From Plakobranchus ocellatus (lineage: Eukaryota; Mollusca; Gastropoda; Plakobranchidae): a stretch of DNA of 23,250 nucleotides. A program made the position numbers and the translations under genes. Location of the stretch: positions 32,651 through 55,900 of the forward strand of contig BLXT01004163.1 of assembly GCA_019648995.1 (NCBI GenBank), written 5' to 3'. Of this stretch, positions 9,516 to 20,664 are shown one piece after another (the first letter of the stretch is position 1; each line of letters begins with the position of its first letter). Under the pieces are notes generated by a model. That model saw nothing but the letters and a program-made list of their open reading frames with translations, did not search any database and was not told the DNA's origin.

Positions 9516-9976
9516 AAAAGTACCGAGAGGCAGAGCCTAGCAAACATAGAGGTTTACTTAACATGTTCATATTTATTGGTTAGGTTTCCAATGTCGCCAA
9601 TTTGCTGGTTTCCATGAATGCATTATTCGATTGACCTAGCACTCGTGCTTTCTCTTCTTTACTTACAAGAACTTTGCTACAAAGTCGATCGGAGTAAACG
9701 ATACTGTTTTAATGAAAAACCATTACGATTATTATTAGGGGTTTGAAAAATGTGCTTAAAATGTTTGTATTGTTCTCTATAAAGTATCATGCATAGGAAC
9801 ATTTAAATATCGATCGAATTTCAAGCTAAAGTCTTATATCCCTACCTCCACCCCGAACTTCGAAAAACAACCAAGCAAAAAAAAAAAAAAAACAAAAAAC
9901 CCAAAGATAAAAAAACATACGAGTAAGAAAATGCCGAACTATAAATGGTTCTCTTTGGTATTAAATTTTGCTATTC
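9516..9976. other. Transposon interior, no gene seen
   Basis: AT-rich DNA with a poly-A run near 9877-9892. Nothing coding is recognisable. Confidence 0.5.
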
Positions 9977-10344
9977 TGTACCGTAAGTGCTCAACAGCCA
10001 TGTAACTATATTTTTGGGGCTTGATGTAAATCGTTTTTAGAACAGCCGTAAATGCCCTTACGACTCTAATCAATGACGAATTTTCGATTCAAAAGCACCG
10101 TAAGTGCCCTTACGGCAGTAATCAAAATATTTTAGCAACTTCAGAACTGCCGTATGTCCTATAATTCAGAAACCAATGACGACTATCCAAAAAATTATAT
10201 AGACAAAGAAAGATACATAGAAAAAATAGCTTTCACTCCGATGTAAAAGAGAATTGGTTAAGAATTGTCGAAATGGGACAGTTTTTTCATCCTCCTGAAA
10301 ATTTTTCCCAGTGGCGCCTACGGCAGTAATCAATACCACCCGCG
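9977..10344. repeat. Right subterminal CCGTAAGTGC motif array
   Basis: The same motif as at the left end, again in both orientations: 9979-9990, 10043-10054, about 10053-10071 (reverse), 10098-10107, 10110-10126 (reverse, CTTACGGCAGTAATCAA), about 10146-10157, and 10321-10334 in the inverted end. The 10099-10117 pair is a perfect CCGTAAG/CTTACGG hairpin with a 5-nt loop. Matching arrays at both ends support one element. Confidence 0.75.
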
Positions 10345-11110
10345 GTATGCAGATGATACAGTTTTAATAGCAGAATCTGACAAACAACTCCAAAAATTTC
10401 TAGATACTGTGGTTTTAGAGAGCGAATAATAATCTTGTCTTTGAAAGAAAACGGAAAGTGTGGTCATCTCGAAGAAATCCTCAAACCCCAAGTGCAATCT
10501 CGTTAGCAATGGCGAACAAATCAAACAAGTTACAAAATTCAAATATCTAAGTTACCTGATAAAATCAGATGCAGATGCACAACTGAAATAAGTTCCAAAT
10601 ACACTCCAAAACATGAAACCAATACTGGCAAATAGAAACATAAGTATGAAAACCAAAATAAGGGTAATTAAAACATATGTATGGTCAGTACTTTTGTATG
10701 GTAGTGAGCGTTGGACAATAAACAAAGAAATGGAGAAAAAACTAGAAGCAGTAGAGATGTGGTTCATCAGAAAAATGATGAGGATATCATAGACAAAAAA
10801 AAAAGTCAAATAAATTGATACCGAAAGAGGCTAATCTTGAGCGATCATTAATTAAAATCATAAGAGAGGGGCAACTACAGTGTTTAGGCCATAGTTGCCG
10901 ACGCAGGGTTTAGATCACTTAGTAATCACTGGAAAGATTGAAGGCAAACGCAGTAGAGGTAGATAAAGAATAACTTTTATTGAAAATCTTAAGTCATGGG
11001 CAATAGGCAAGGGTAGCAGTAACAACTTTTCTAAGTTTAACTTAGGATAGGTTTGAGTGGAGGAACATGATTGCCAATGTCTGTTCCAGACGAGGTACCT
11101 GATGATGATA
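10345..11110 (+). pseudogene. RTE-like RT, 3' piece with TGA-repeat tail
   Basis: Continuation of the retrotransposon broken at 5603. It opens with YADDTVLIAESDKQLQKFLD, the catalytic YADD box. After shifts come ISKKSSN.KC, VTKFKYLSYL, then MKPILANRNISMKTKIRVIK, then WSVLLYGSERWTINKEMEKK and EAVEMWFIRKMMRIS. Then follow ANLERSLIKIIR, GKIEGKRSRGR and, at 11046-11102, DRFEWRNMIANVCSRRGT with its stop. The stop runs into TGATGATGAT, the short TGA-repeat tail expected for the 3' end of this family. Stops and frameshifts make it inactive. Order and spacing match a full C-terminal half. Confidence 0.9.
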
Positions 11111-11398
11111 TTACAAGCTGTAAAAAAAGACCAAATAAAAACAAAACAACAAAAAACAAACAATCAGCTTTGAACAATTGGAAAGTGTGTTGTTCTAAAA
11201 GATTTTGGTGATTATTGGAGGAAGAACGTTACCCATTAAAAAATGACCTGTCAGGGGAATTAAGATTTGAGTTCGGCTGAATCAACACAAATAACGAACC
11301 CCATGGACCTTCAATTATTCAGGTAGGGTTTCTTTTTTTTCGTTTGAACCAAATAGGAGTTGGGATAGGCCTTTTATTACTCGGGTGAAAAGTTTTTA

Positions 11399-11401
<3 letters not shown>

Positions 11402-11458
<57 letters not shown>
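11402..11458. repeat. (CT)28 microsatellite
   Basis: Pure CT repeat that directly follows a copy of the TTACTCGGGTGAAAAG motif (11375-11392). Confidence 0.97.
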
Positions 11459-11461
<3 letters not shown>

Positions 11462-11555
11462 CAATTTATGTTGTGGTCAAATTTTTATAGCAAAAGAATA
11501 CAACCACCAACTCAAGCCAATTAGAACAAATTAAATAACACGGAGTATATTTAAA

Positions 11556-11582
11556 GACGTTTCGCCCTTTAGGCTTTATCAA
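11556..11582 (-). other. Penelope-like / hammerhead-like motif
   Basis: On the minus strand: TTGATAAA, a GCC/GGC stem with a TAAAG loop, then CGAAACGTC. This is the CTGATGA-stem II-GAAA layout of a hammerhead ribozyme core with two changes in the first box. Similar 'TGATGAAGCC..GGCGAAACGTC' strings are common in Penelope-like retroelements. Stems I and III are not evident, so activity is unlikely; it is best seen as a remnant marker. Confidence 0.35.
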
Positions 11583-11868
11583 ATTAAAAAGGTGATCACA
11601 AATAAGATCCATAGATACATGCTAGTCAAAGAATCATGACAAAAAATAATTTATAATATTTATAGATCGTTATTGGAAATGAAAATCCGTTCTATCTAAT
11701 TATTTATCTATCTAATAAATGTTGACGTCTAATTTTTAAATAAGCTCTACTGAAACGTTGGTTAGTCATTTACAATTAAAAAAAAATTCTTGAATAGAAA
11801 TTGTTCAGCATAGTAAAAAGTTTAAAGGTATATATATACAAAGAGAAAGAAAATTAGACCTAGGCGGG
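11583..11868. other. No gene seen
   Basis: AT-rich DNA with TATATATA at 11830-11837. No coding similarity. Confidence 0.5.
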
Positions 11869-12222
11869 AAACCTAAAACTTTCCACCCGAATAATGGGCA
11901 CCCTTGATTTTCAATTTTTCAGGTGCGGTGAAAGATAAAAAGAAAAAAAAAAAAAAAACATTTGGACCTTCTGCAATTTGCGTGAAAGATTTTCAGAATT
12001 AAAAAAAGTAATATTTAGAAATATAAAATGAATAACATAGTTTATCACCTATTATTATTTTCCGAATACATTTTATTGATGTGTTTTTGGTTCTTTTTAA
12101 ATGAAAACTTGCCTTAATTAGTAGAATAGTAATGGTTAAAAAGCAAAATGATATCAGACAAAATCCCCAAAACTCTCAGATCCAAATAAGAGAAGGACCT
12201 GACCTGCTATTACTCGAGTGGA

Positions 12223-13599
12223 ATCAACTCCATAGTAAGTCCGCGCATTTTCTACCAGCTTTACACTACCCACACACATCGAGATGAGCATTACCAGTAC
12301 CAGTATTCAACTACATACTGTCATGCAAAAAATAAACCTCGTTTAAAAAAAAACAAAAAAACACACACACACACAAAACACACAAAACAAACAAAAAACA
12401 AAAAAACCCTGACAAAATATGGCAAAAGAGGCTTTCTTATTGCAAACGTTAAGGCATTTTTTTTTAAACGAAAGTTGGTCAGAAAAGCCAGAGAGCTTGG
12501 ACTCAAAACCAAGTGCAAAGACCGTAACTCAAAAGTAAGCCAAAGGATGAAGTTTGCTTTGGAATTTGCTTGTTGAAGGTTTCAGGACTTGTGAACTTGC
12601 TTTGCTTTTTCACGCTAAAAAAAAAAATGAAACAACTTGCAAACAAGAGGAAACCCGAGACTGATGATAAAAGGCCCTATTTCACATATCACTGAAACCT
12701 TATCCCACTTGTCCAAATTTTGTGCTGGTGAAGATATGCTTGCTTTTGGAACTATTGTGAAAGCTTGCACTGTACATATGAAATTTTCCCATGTGCTTCC
12801 CCTAACATCCCCATTATCCCTAACAAACTAGAAGGAGCATCAAAGAGGAAAAGATTACAGATTATGCCCGAAAAAGTTGGGTTGAACACGGAATAAGGGA
12901 AAAGAGAGATAGCAAAACAACTGCAACAACAGAACAAAGCAAAACAATGCTGCTGAATTTTTTTAAACACGAATTATTGCTTGAAAATAAATGTATCAAA
13001 TCAAAAGAAAAATTTTTACTTCAACGTGATCACGTGCTCAAAGTCATATTTCCCCAAACTGTCTTTGGTGGATCCTGTGCTTAGGATGCTGATGATTATA
13101 AATATAAAAAGATTATCTTTAAACTACAATAATATAAAAGAAACACATGTTTCATGTAGTATGTAGCTTATCATGACATGAAGACATGTTCAGAACCATG
13201 ATACTAATAAGGTACAACTTCCAATAAAGTGAAATATTTACATAATATCTAGATTTTATTTTCATTTGATTTAGAGCCAAGAGGATGTGTAAGCATTCCA
13301 GTTGATGCCATTAAATATGAGCTTGGTTAACTTCATAGTATATATATTCTTTAGGCGGTTAAAAATCAAGTCCTACAGGAGACAGAGACAAGTGAATTAG
13401 CTGAACAGAGATGGACAGACAAACAAGGCAATCGAGAAAGAGTGACACACACACACAGATAAAGAGAAGCTGAAAAGACATTTTTTTTGGCAATGGGAAT
13501 TTCGTAGACAACTTACACTTTGCCCATCATGTTGTACACTGGCTGTGCTACTTACAATTTTAGATTCTTAACTTTTGTATTTTAATATTAAAATTAAAC

Positions 13600-13602
<3 letters not shown>
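12223..13602. other. No gene recognised
   Basis: AT-rich DNA with a (CA)n/A-rich patch at 12350-12407 and a CACACACACA patch near 13445-13457. A 64-codon plus frame (12637-12831) and an overlapping minus frame (12752-12970) have no recognisable domain or splice context and no better case than chance. Confidence 0.4.

Positions 13603-13638
<36 letters not shown>
13603..13638. repeat. (AT)18 microsatellite
   Basis: Pure AT dinucleotide repeat following TGC and ending at TGCACCC. Confidence 0.97.
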
Positions 13639-13642
<4 letters not shown>

Positions 13643-13896
13643 CCACACAGTAAAGTACACTTAATTTGAGGTCAACGGGATATATAGATGAAATTATCCA
13701 AATATCAGATTACGCAATTCACTGTAAACAGAGAAAACTACTGGTAAGAGCCTTAAATTTGATATTTCCAAAAGGAGAGATTGGTTGAAAGCACATGTTA
13801 TATCATATTAATGGAGTTCTTGCCCTTGCCCTGCTCCATCGCTTTTCTAACCCATTCTCACTGGCCGCTTGTTGGTGCAGCTCATTGGTCAATTTT

Positions 13897-14202
13897 GAGT
13901 GTCAAAGCAGTTTGAAATTTCAGTGTGGTGGGATGCAAATTGGAAGCTCTGCAGTAGTTGCAACTTTAAAATATCCTGCACCATTCATGACAATTCGAAA
14001 TATCCAGTAGTTATTAAAAGAGTGTAAAGAAGAAAAAAATCTGCAACTTGAGTGTTAAAGCAGTTTGAAATTTCAGTGTGGTGGGATGCAAATTAGAGGT
14101 TCTGCAGTAGTTGCAACTTTAAATTATCCTGCACCGTTCATGACAATTCGAAATATCCAGCAATTAGTAAAAGAGTGTAAAGAAGAAAAAAATATGCAAC
14201 TT
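13897..14202. repeat. 153-bp tandem duplication
   Basis: Two direct copies, 13897-14049 and 14050-14202, begin GAGTGTCAAAGCAG and GAGTGTTAAAGCAG. They differ at about ten positions (for example GGAAGCT against AGAGGTT). Both contain TGCAGTAGTTGCAACTT and CATGACAATTCGAAATATCC and end GCAACTT. The length is preserved without indels, so the duplication is fairly recent. An open frame crossing the first copy (13795-14010) stops before the second and has no recognisable domain. The unit could be the start of a satellite. Confidence 0.9.
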
Positions 14203-17200
14203 AAATTGAATTCTAAATATCTGAAAACTTAATTAATCAGGACTTGCATTATTTGACTCGACTGTATATAACAAAATATAAAAATTTGATAGAGCTTTGT
14301 GCTACTACTGCTAAGAAAAATTTTAACTCCAGATGTATAAACTTATAAAATGTCTTTCATACACAAATGTGTGTGTGTGTGTATCTGTGTTTGAGAAATA
14401 GGGAAAGAAAATAAGAAAACAAAAGCTGTGGAGTTGGCATAAGTTTTAAAAAGTACATTTTCCTCAGTTTGTCATCTGATATGAAGATCATCTTGTAATA
14501 AGGTCGTATCAGATGGCTGAAAAATGATTTTGGGTGTGGGAGTAAGATGTAAACGACTGAAAACTGCACTGGAGTTAACTGCTAGAAAACTACTTTTTGT
14601 TACTTTGCTACTTGTCCTTAAAAAGTAAGCTAAAAAATAAATACAAAGCTCTCACATTGGAAGAAAGCCAAATTAATAAGCTTAAAAACAAGTAACAAAT
14701 TCAAAACATTATTCAAAGCTGCACAATAAGAGTGTAATTTTATTGAAACCAAAACACTCAATATCGACAAGAAATTTTGAACCATTCAAATCTCTGATAC
14801 AAAATTTATTGAATACAGTTACTGTTGCTTGGCAGAGGAAAATTTCTTGAATAACACAATGCATATTAACAAATAAAAAAAAAATATCAAACTAATGGCG
14901 AGACTACTTACAAATACTTAACACATTCCTTAAAAAATTTTCTATTTCCGACATATCAATGTCAGATATATAATAAAAGAGAAACGCATGATTTTAAAGT
15001 TAGAAACAACAAATAATAATGATAATAATAATATTAAAAATAAATAAATGAATGAACCAAAAAAAAATTTGTTAAAGAGATTTTGAGTTGGTCTCATTCA
15101 AAGTTTTTGGGAAATTAATTTTAATCCTTCAATTTTGTATCCTTACAAAATGATGCAAAACAATCACACATTAAATTTAGAAAATATTTGAAAACATAAA
15201 GCATTTAATATTAAATGTACCTAAAATACAACCACACATTGTCATTTCCTTTAACAATGTTACATCAAATTTTGTCATAACAAAATGACAAGTAATCACA
15301 AAAGACATGAAATTATTTATTGATCATTAAAGAGAATCACAACCAAACAGCATTTAATGCATTCACTGTCAACAATTTCAGCTTTCAAATAAAGCTTGAA
15401 AAAAACTAGTATTTTTTTCACAATCGAATTTTCAAAAATTTGCTGAAACCAGCTTATGGATGAGTCACTAGTTAGTTAAATCTATTTGTCACTTATACTG
15501 TTTTTCTTAAACCTATTCATTAATTATGGCAAAACAAATGCAAAACTAACGATCCTGAAAAATATCATTTAGTGGCCAATTTTTTCTTAGACAACAGTTT
15601 CAAGTTTTTTTATGCTCATATATGCTCACTACTATAGCAACTTCAATTCTCTTCCCTTGATGAGTCAGGCAGGGTGAAAAAAGAAGCAACATAAAATCTT
15701 GGAGATAAAATTATTAATATAAGAATTCTAGTCCTGAATACGATGTCTTTACTATCGCACGAGTTAAGCTAACCTCTACCCTGCAAAGCCAAATCCCATT
15801 TTAAAGAATTCACATAGAAAGCAGGTATAATATGAAATGCTTGCATTTCAAAACAGCTGCTTGCAGTTTATGTCATAGCTATTTAAAACTGGTCGCAATA
15901 CACACCTTCAGATTGTTCTTTGCAAATAAATGTTTCTCTCATCTTTCTTTTGTTAACTGACAGTAATATATTATATACCATAACCTGCTGCTGTAACTTT
16001 TAACAAACACATTGAATACTATTTCAGGAGTATTTGCACAACAATAGGTTTATACAAAATATTTATTATCTTTCCCTAGCACCAAGGCTTAAAATTACAG
16101 ATCCTTGTCCTGTAATAAGACTAAAAGATAGACAAATTTAAAAATTATCCAATAAATCAACTAAAGATAAAATTTTATCAGTTTGTCTTTATTTAAAGCC
16201 TCCATTAAATGTATGAACAAATGCACTTAAGAGGTTTTTTTTTTTTTTGGATAATTAAAAAAAAACCAAACAAACAATCAAGAGGACTGAAGGTAGGCAA
16301 CATCTTTAAAATCACAACCATGTAATTAAAAAAAAAAAAATGTAAAATCTACAAAATTAAAATCTAGTTTTAAATTTGTTTTCCACTTTAAAACATACAA
16401 AAAAAACCAACCTTTTCGTAACACAACCATAGTGTGTGGATCATCAAAATTTTCTAGATAAAGTGCAACAAAATGCAAAGGATCATAAAAAGCACAATCA
16501 AAGCTCAGGGGTGGAACCACGATAAAAAAAAAGGCTGAGGTAGCCAAGTTTCAAAAGACTGGAAGTAAGAGTATGCATGGTCAATTACAATATTATTGTC
16601 TCCTTTGAAATAGATGTATCTACATATAATTATCATAAAAAGACACTCTTTTATTATGGTATGTGATGTAATATTAGCAAATGGTACTTAACACCAAGGA
16701 AAGAAACGAGGTTTAGATCTATTATTTAATACAACAATGTTTAAAACAAAGATGTCTGTGGTCTGGTAAAGCACACATAGTCCTTCAAAGTCTTGAACAT
16801 CTTTTCATTCTGCTTTATTTTTTTAATGTTACAAAATTTTAAACAGTTTGAACCATGCCACATGTAAAATCATGTCAGACCTTACCATATATCTTTGCCG
16901 ATAAAATGGATTCAATAATTTAATAGCCCAAAAAGAGAATTAATGCAATTCTTAATTTTTTTTAAAGTTGCAAAGGAAACCTTAACTCTTTTAACTGAAG
17001 TCATAAATTTTAAACACAGTAAAATTAGTATTACTATTATGTAAATTTTTGTTCCTCCATTTCATCTAATATACTGCAAAGATTGTAAGAGATTACTTTG
17101 AGTCCATTTCCATCTAAACATATAGGTTTAAAATATTCTACAGTGAAGGTACTTAGCCATGCTCAGCTGGCAAGATTCATTCCATTTTCATTCACTGAAA

Positions 17201-18108
17201 TTCAGTTTCAGCTTATTGTTTCCCAACTATTTCCTTTTGCTTCATATATTTCATTTTTATGGACTTGGTCGTAACAAAGAAAAAAATAACAGAACAAAAA
17301 CAACAACAAAAAGTAGACCCTGTAAAAAAGGGAATTGGTTCCACCCCTGAAAACTCTTTTTTGCTTCCTTAATCCTGACCCTGAATTAATGAAATGTCTA
17401 AATCATGAGTTAGTGAGTTTTCTGTCCTAAACAGTAATGCTTTCTTTTTAGAAAAATCAGTTTTGGATGCATCTTTGATGTTGAATTAACCAGATAACTT
17501 TCAAACTTAGCTATAATGACGAATTCATTTAAAAAAAAAAAAATTCAAACTCATCTACATGTAAGAAAACAGAGTTTTTTTTTTTTTAGCATAGAACTAC
17601 TGCTAATATCTAACTTTACATGAATTAAATCTCATGGATACTCAGTTGGCCTTTTCCATTTTGTAATTGGATATTCGTCTTTTCAAAATGCAATAAAAAG
17701 TGACACAATTTTGGGGGCTACCTTTTGGCAATTGTTCATATATATATATATGAGAAACCCGTCAGGATGCGAAAATTTTAAATTTTGAGTTTTTTGCACC
17801 ATGTTGAAGCTGATATTTCTGTCTTAAAATTTTTAAAACATCTTAATTCTAGCTTGAGTTATCACAGTTTAAAGGCACAAAACGCATGCATATGACAAAA
17901 TGAGAAAATCAAGATTAAAGTTCAGACATTCTTTTTTGTGTGATTTCTATAACAAAAAAAGCCCTTCCAGTCATTTTTTTTTTTTTTTTTTGCTAAAATA
18001 TCATTGCATGTCCAACATATTAGGTAAAAATCCATCTTCTGAACATGGGGCTCAACTAGTATGAAAGATACTTTTAGACCATGCATGTATTGTTTTCTTT
18101 TACAATAA
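14203..18108. other. Long AT-rich stretch, no gene recognised
   Basis: About 3.9 kb of very AT-rich DNA with many A and T runs (near 16232-16248, 16329-16340, 17531-17543, 17577-17588 and 17969-17991), a short (TG)n at 14370-14381 and (AT)n at 17740-17751. No exon, RNA gene or transposon end was identified. It could be distal 3' UTR or flank of the minus-strand gene ending at 20665, but no clear link is visible. Confidence 0.45.
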
Positions 18109-18312
18109 CACCTAGATAAGATCTAGATTTAAATCTAGAATGGAGATAAAGATAAGACATAACACAATCTACATCTAGACTGTTCCTAGAAAATATAGAA
18201 AAGAGGATAGATCTGGATTTATTAGGAGAAGCAGTTTAGAATAGAATCCGTCTAGATCTAGCTAGTTGTAGATCATCTAGATATGTCTAGATCTAGACCT
18301 AGATCTAGATTT
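18109..18312. repeat. TCTAGA/CTAGAT cluster
   Basis: Eight TCTAGA hexamers within about 200 bp, mostly as AGATCTAGAT-type overlapping palindromes, against an expectation of one per several kb. A purely tandem stretch is at about 18290-18311. Further copies lie at 18999-19005 and 19037-19051 and, in another region, 7662-7677. I associate such AGATCTAG-rich patches with gastropod genomes. Confidence 0.8.
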
Positions 18313-19079
18313 GGGTATTGGCAAAGAGAACATGATAAAGATATATTGTTTTCGTTTATTTCCGTCAGTTATAGCGACCTCATATTCCTTAGGTCTTTCG
18401 TTAGCACAGAAGTAATCAGAAATTAATTCTGTCATCATTTTCAGAGGCCAAGCCATGAAGACTGATATCTCTTACATTGTTGAGATGTCTTGCTATCTCC
18501 CTGTCCACCATTGTTGTTATTGTCATCACTCTTAGCAACCGTTGTAGTACTCACAGTCAATAATAAACTTAAAATAGTTCAATAGTTCAATAGACCTTTA
18601 CTCTCTATTTAGGCCTATATCTCAGTTTTAACTTTAGTGCAGCATGGTGAATTTTCTCAGACTGCCTCACAATTGTCGAATGTGACACCACTGGGACAGT
18701 ACTACCTGCTTTGACAATTATATAATAGCATCGGGAAAAGAACTGAATAAATTACTACATGAATGTTCACTTCCGGTCTAAGTAAGTTGTTTCCATCACT
18801 CTTTCTTAATCACCACTTTTTATGGGCTCTAGAACACAATGCTTATATTTTCCTGGGGATATCTTTTTAAATTCCCCCTCATCATGGATTCTGACCTGGG
18901 TGGTTCTAGTAGATCTGATTCAAAATAGAGAATCAAGTACTTTAACCATTTGGAAAGTAAGAACTTGTCCATTTCAAGGGTTGGTGAGCCACAAACTGTA
19001 GATCTAGAGCATGTTATAGATAATGCAGATACTGAGTAGATCTAGACCTAGATAAAATACAGGCAATGTTAGACTGCTG
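18313..19079. other. No gene recognised
   Basis: Slightly less AT-rich DNA with sporadic AGATCTAGA motifs and a small duplication (AATAGTTC twice at 18573-18590). No supported exon. Confidence 0.4.
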
Positions 19080-19275
19080 CTTTTACCATGACTTTGACTA
19101 CTCTCTCCACTATCACCATCTCTACTACATGCACTATCACTTGGGACTATTCCTACTGCTGCTATTGCTCAAATAGGAGCATTACTAGTACCGCTTTTCT
19201 ACGACCAAAACTACTCTCCCACTAGCTCTATTACTACTCTTCTATCCCACTGCCTCTACTATAATACTACCAGTT
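19080..19275. repeat. Degenerate (CTA/ACT)n trinucleotide region
   Basis: About 200 nt with a strong excess of CTACT/ACTACT triplets on the plus strand (such as CTACTCTC, CTACTGCTGCTATTGC, CTATTACTACTC, CTACTATAATACTAC). It looks like an old trinucleotide microsatellite broken by point changes. Confidence 0.55.
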
Positions 19276-20664
19276 CTATTGGTATTTCCACCAATCACGT
19301 AACTACTAGATTGTGGTGTAGATCTGACACAGTAGTAATCTTGCCTTTTGTCATTTGAAGCACAGGGTAGGCATGAATTTAGCAGTCAATTTTTGGTTTG
19401 ATGCGGTGAAATTTTCAACAACATACTTCATTCATTCATTAAAAAACTGATTGGAGCATTCCTTGAATTGAAGAGCGCTTATAATTTCAATTTTTATCAT
19501 CCACTTTTTAAGAGTCAGTGTGCCATTTGTAATATATACAAAATACCATGAGGTTTACGAAATATGAATAGTTTCGCACATTCATACTGAAATAGTTTTG
19601 ACCATTTTCAACATACATTTAAACATGTTCAATTTAAAACAAAAACAAAGGTTCTAAATATTCTCCCACTAAAAAATAAATGTAAATGAAAAAAATTACT
19701 AAAGTCAGTCATTAAACTCAAAGATTAAAAAAAAAAAAAAACCAACAATTTATTTCCAACGGAGATTTTAACTTAAAAAAGCCTTTGTGTCTTACCACAG
19801 CAAAATCTGTTGCATAAAATAATATATTGTCTGAAACAAAAAGCTAAGGCTTTCGAGACCAGAAATATCAATATTCATAGTTTAAAAGCCATGTTACTTA
19901 GTCCATAGACATACAGCCCTCAAAGGAAAAGCTATAGATTTGAATGAAAAACATAATTTAGAATCTCCCTTGCATGTATTTATTCATGAATGGTGACATC
20001 AAAACCTTATAACAAATTTGTAGAAGGCTGCCATAGCACCACAGTTTACCAGTAAATCATAAAAAAAATGCAGCTGCAATACTGAACATAAATACCACCT
20101 ACTATATAAGCAGTTTATAATGAAAAAGGCCATTTTCCTCTCACTCTTTTTTTAGTATTTTAATGTAATGCTTGCCTGAGGGATGATTGCAAAAAAATTG
20201 CCCCCTGGTACAAAATCATTTCGGGCAAATTAAAAACTCAGGTTTGTTTATATAATTTTTACCACTGATTGAAATAAAAGCCAGCATCTATAGCTAGACC
20301 ACAAATTATACAAGAGATATTTTTGTTCTTTCAGAGAAAATTTAAGCCTTTCATATAAAATAGTATCTATTGACTTCCTGAATTAAATCACTTATCACTT
20401 GTCAGGCATTATGACAATATATTGTGAATAGCCTTATTGGTATTATGATGATATTCCAATAATTGTATATAAAATAGTCAATATGCTGAGGCACACTGTT
20501 ACAAAATGTAATGTGATGTCCGAAAATAAATTTCTTGGACTGATCCGATGCCCAAGTGCAAGACTTATACCTGAATATTACATATATTTTACCCTACCCC
20601 AGTAAACTTCATAACTTTGATTCAGATCTGATTTTGCTATGATTTTATGTCAAGTACAAGTAGT
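19276..20664 (-). other. AT-rich stretch, possible 3' UTR of the minus-strand gene
   Basis: It follows the stop codon at 20665-20667 on the minus strand. Minus-strand AATAAA signals occur at 19984-19979 and 19754-19749, consistent with a 3' UTR of about 0.7-0.9 kb, but AATAAA is frequent in such AT-rich DNA. No other feature was recognised. Confidence 0.3.

Larger units (their letters stand above)
5604..10344. mobile_element. 4.74-kb DNA transposon with CGCG inverted ends, TSD GTAT
   Basis: The left end starts CGCGAG and contains TGGTATTGATTACTGCCGTA (5610-5629). The right end is its reverse complement: 10319-10338, closing with CCCGCG at 10339-10344. The terminal inverted repeats are about 27 bp with one or two mismatches. 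GTAT flanks both sides (5600-5603 and 10345-10348). Removing the insert and one GTAT restores the codons Leu-Arg-Tyr-Ala-Asp-Asp-Thr of the host retrotransposon, so the boundaries are well supported. A 5-bp GGTAT duplication is also possible because the adjoining G is shared. I found no intact transposase: frames inside are short and shifted, so this is a non-autonomous or decayed copy. Superfamily is unknown; Sola1/2, Ginger and Academ make duplications of similar length, but I cannot match the ends. Confidence 0.85.
11305..12222. repeat. Six scattered copies of a GGACCT..TTACTCGGGTG motif
   Basis: Related 25-35 bp motifs occur at 11305-11335 (GGACCTTCAATTATTCAGGT), 11368-11392 (GGCCTTTTATTACTCGGGTG), 11900-11934, 11964-11990 and 12195-12222 (CTATTACTCGAGTGGAAT). 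One inverted copy lies at 11869-11900, reading TTATTCGGGTGGAAAG on the minus strand. The 11368-11392 and 11869-11900 copies face each other across about 480 bp. They may be terminal and subterminal repeats of an old small DNA transposon; no target duplication was found. Confidence 0.4.

Noticed and set aside
9104..9570. Frames of about 90-147 codons on both strands
   Set aside because: They are produced by the GAA/GA/CAGA microsatellites.
11556..11582. An active hammerhead ribozyme
   Set aside because: Two core bases of the CTGATGA box are changed and stems I and III are not apparent, so it is only reported as a motif-level remnant.
12637..12970. Plus frame (64 codons) and overlapping minus frame (72 codons)
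   Set aside because: No recognisable motifs; two opposing frames over the same DNA with no splice context are expected by chance.
13795..14010. 71-codon plus-strand frame as a gene
   Set aside because: It runs into the tandem duplication, is not preserved in the second copy, and has no recognised domain or splice context.
17159..17350. 63-codon plus-strand frame
   Set aside because: Its composition follows the AT-rich DNA (Phe/Leu/Lys/Asn-rich), with no splice sites and no protein-like motif.
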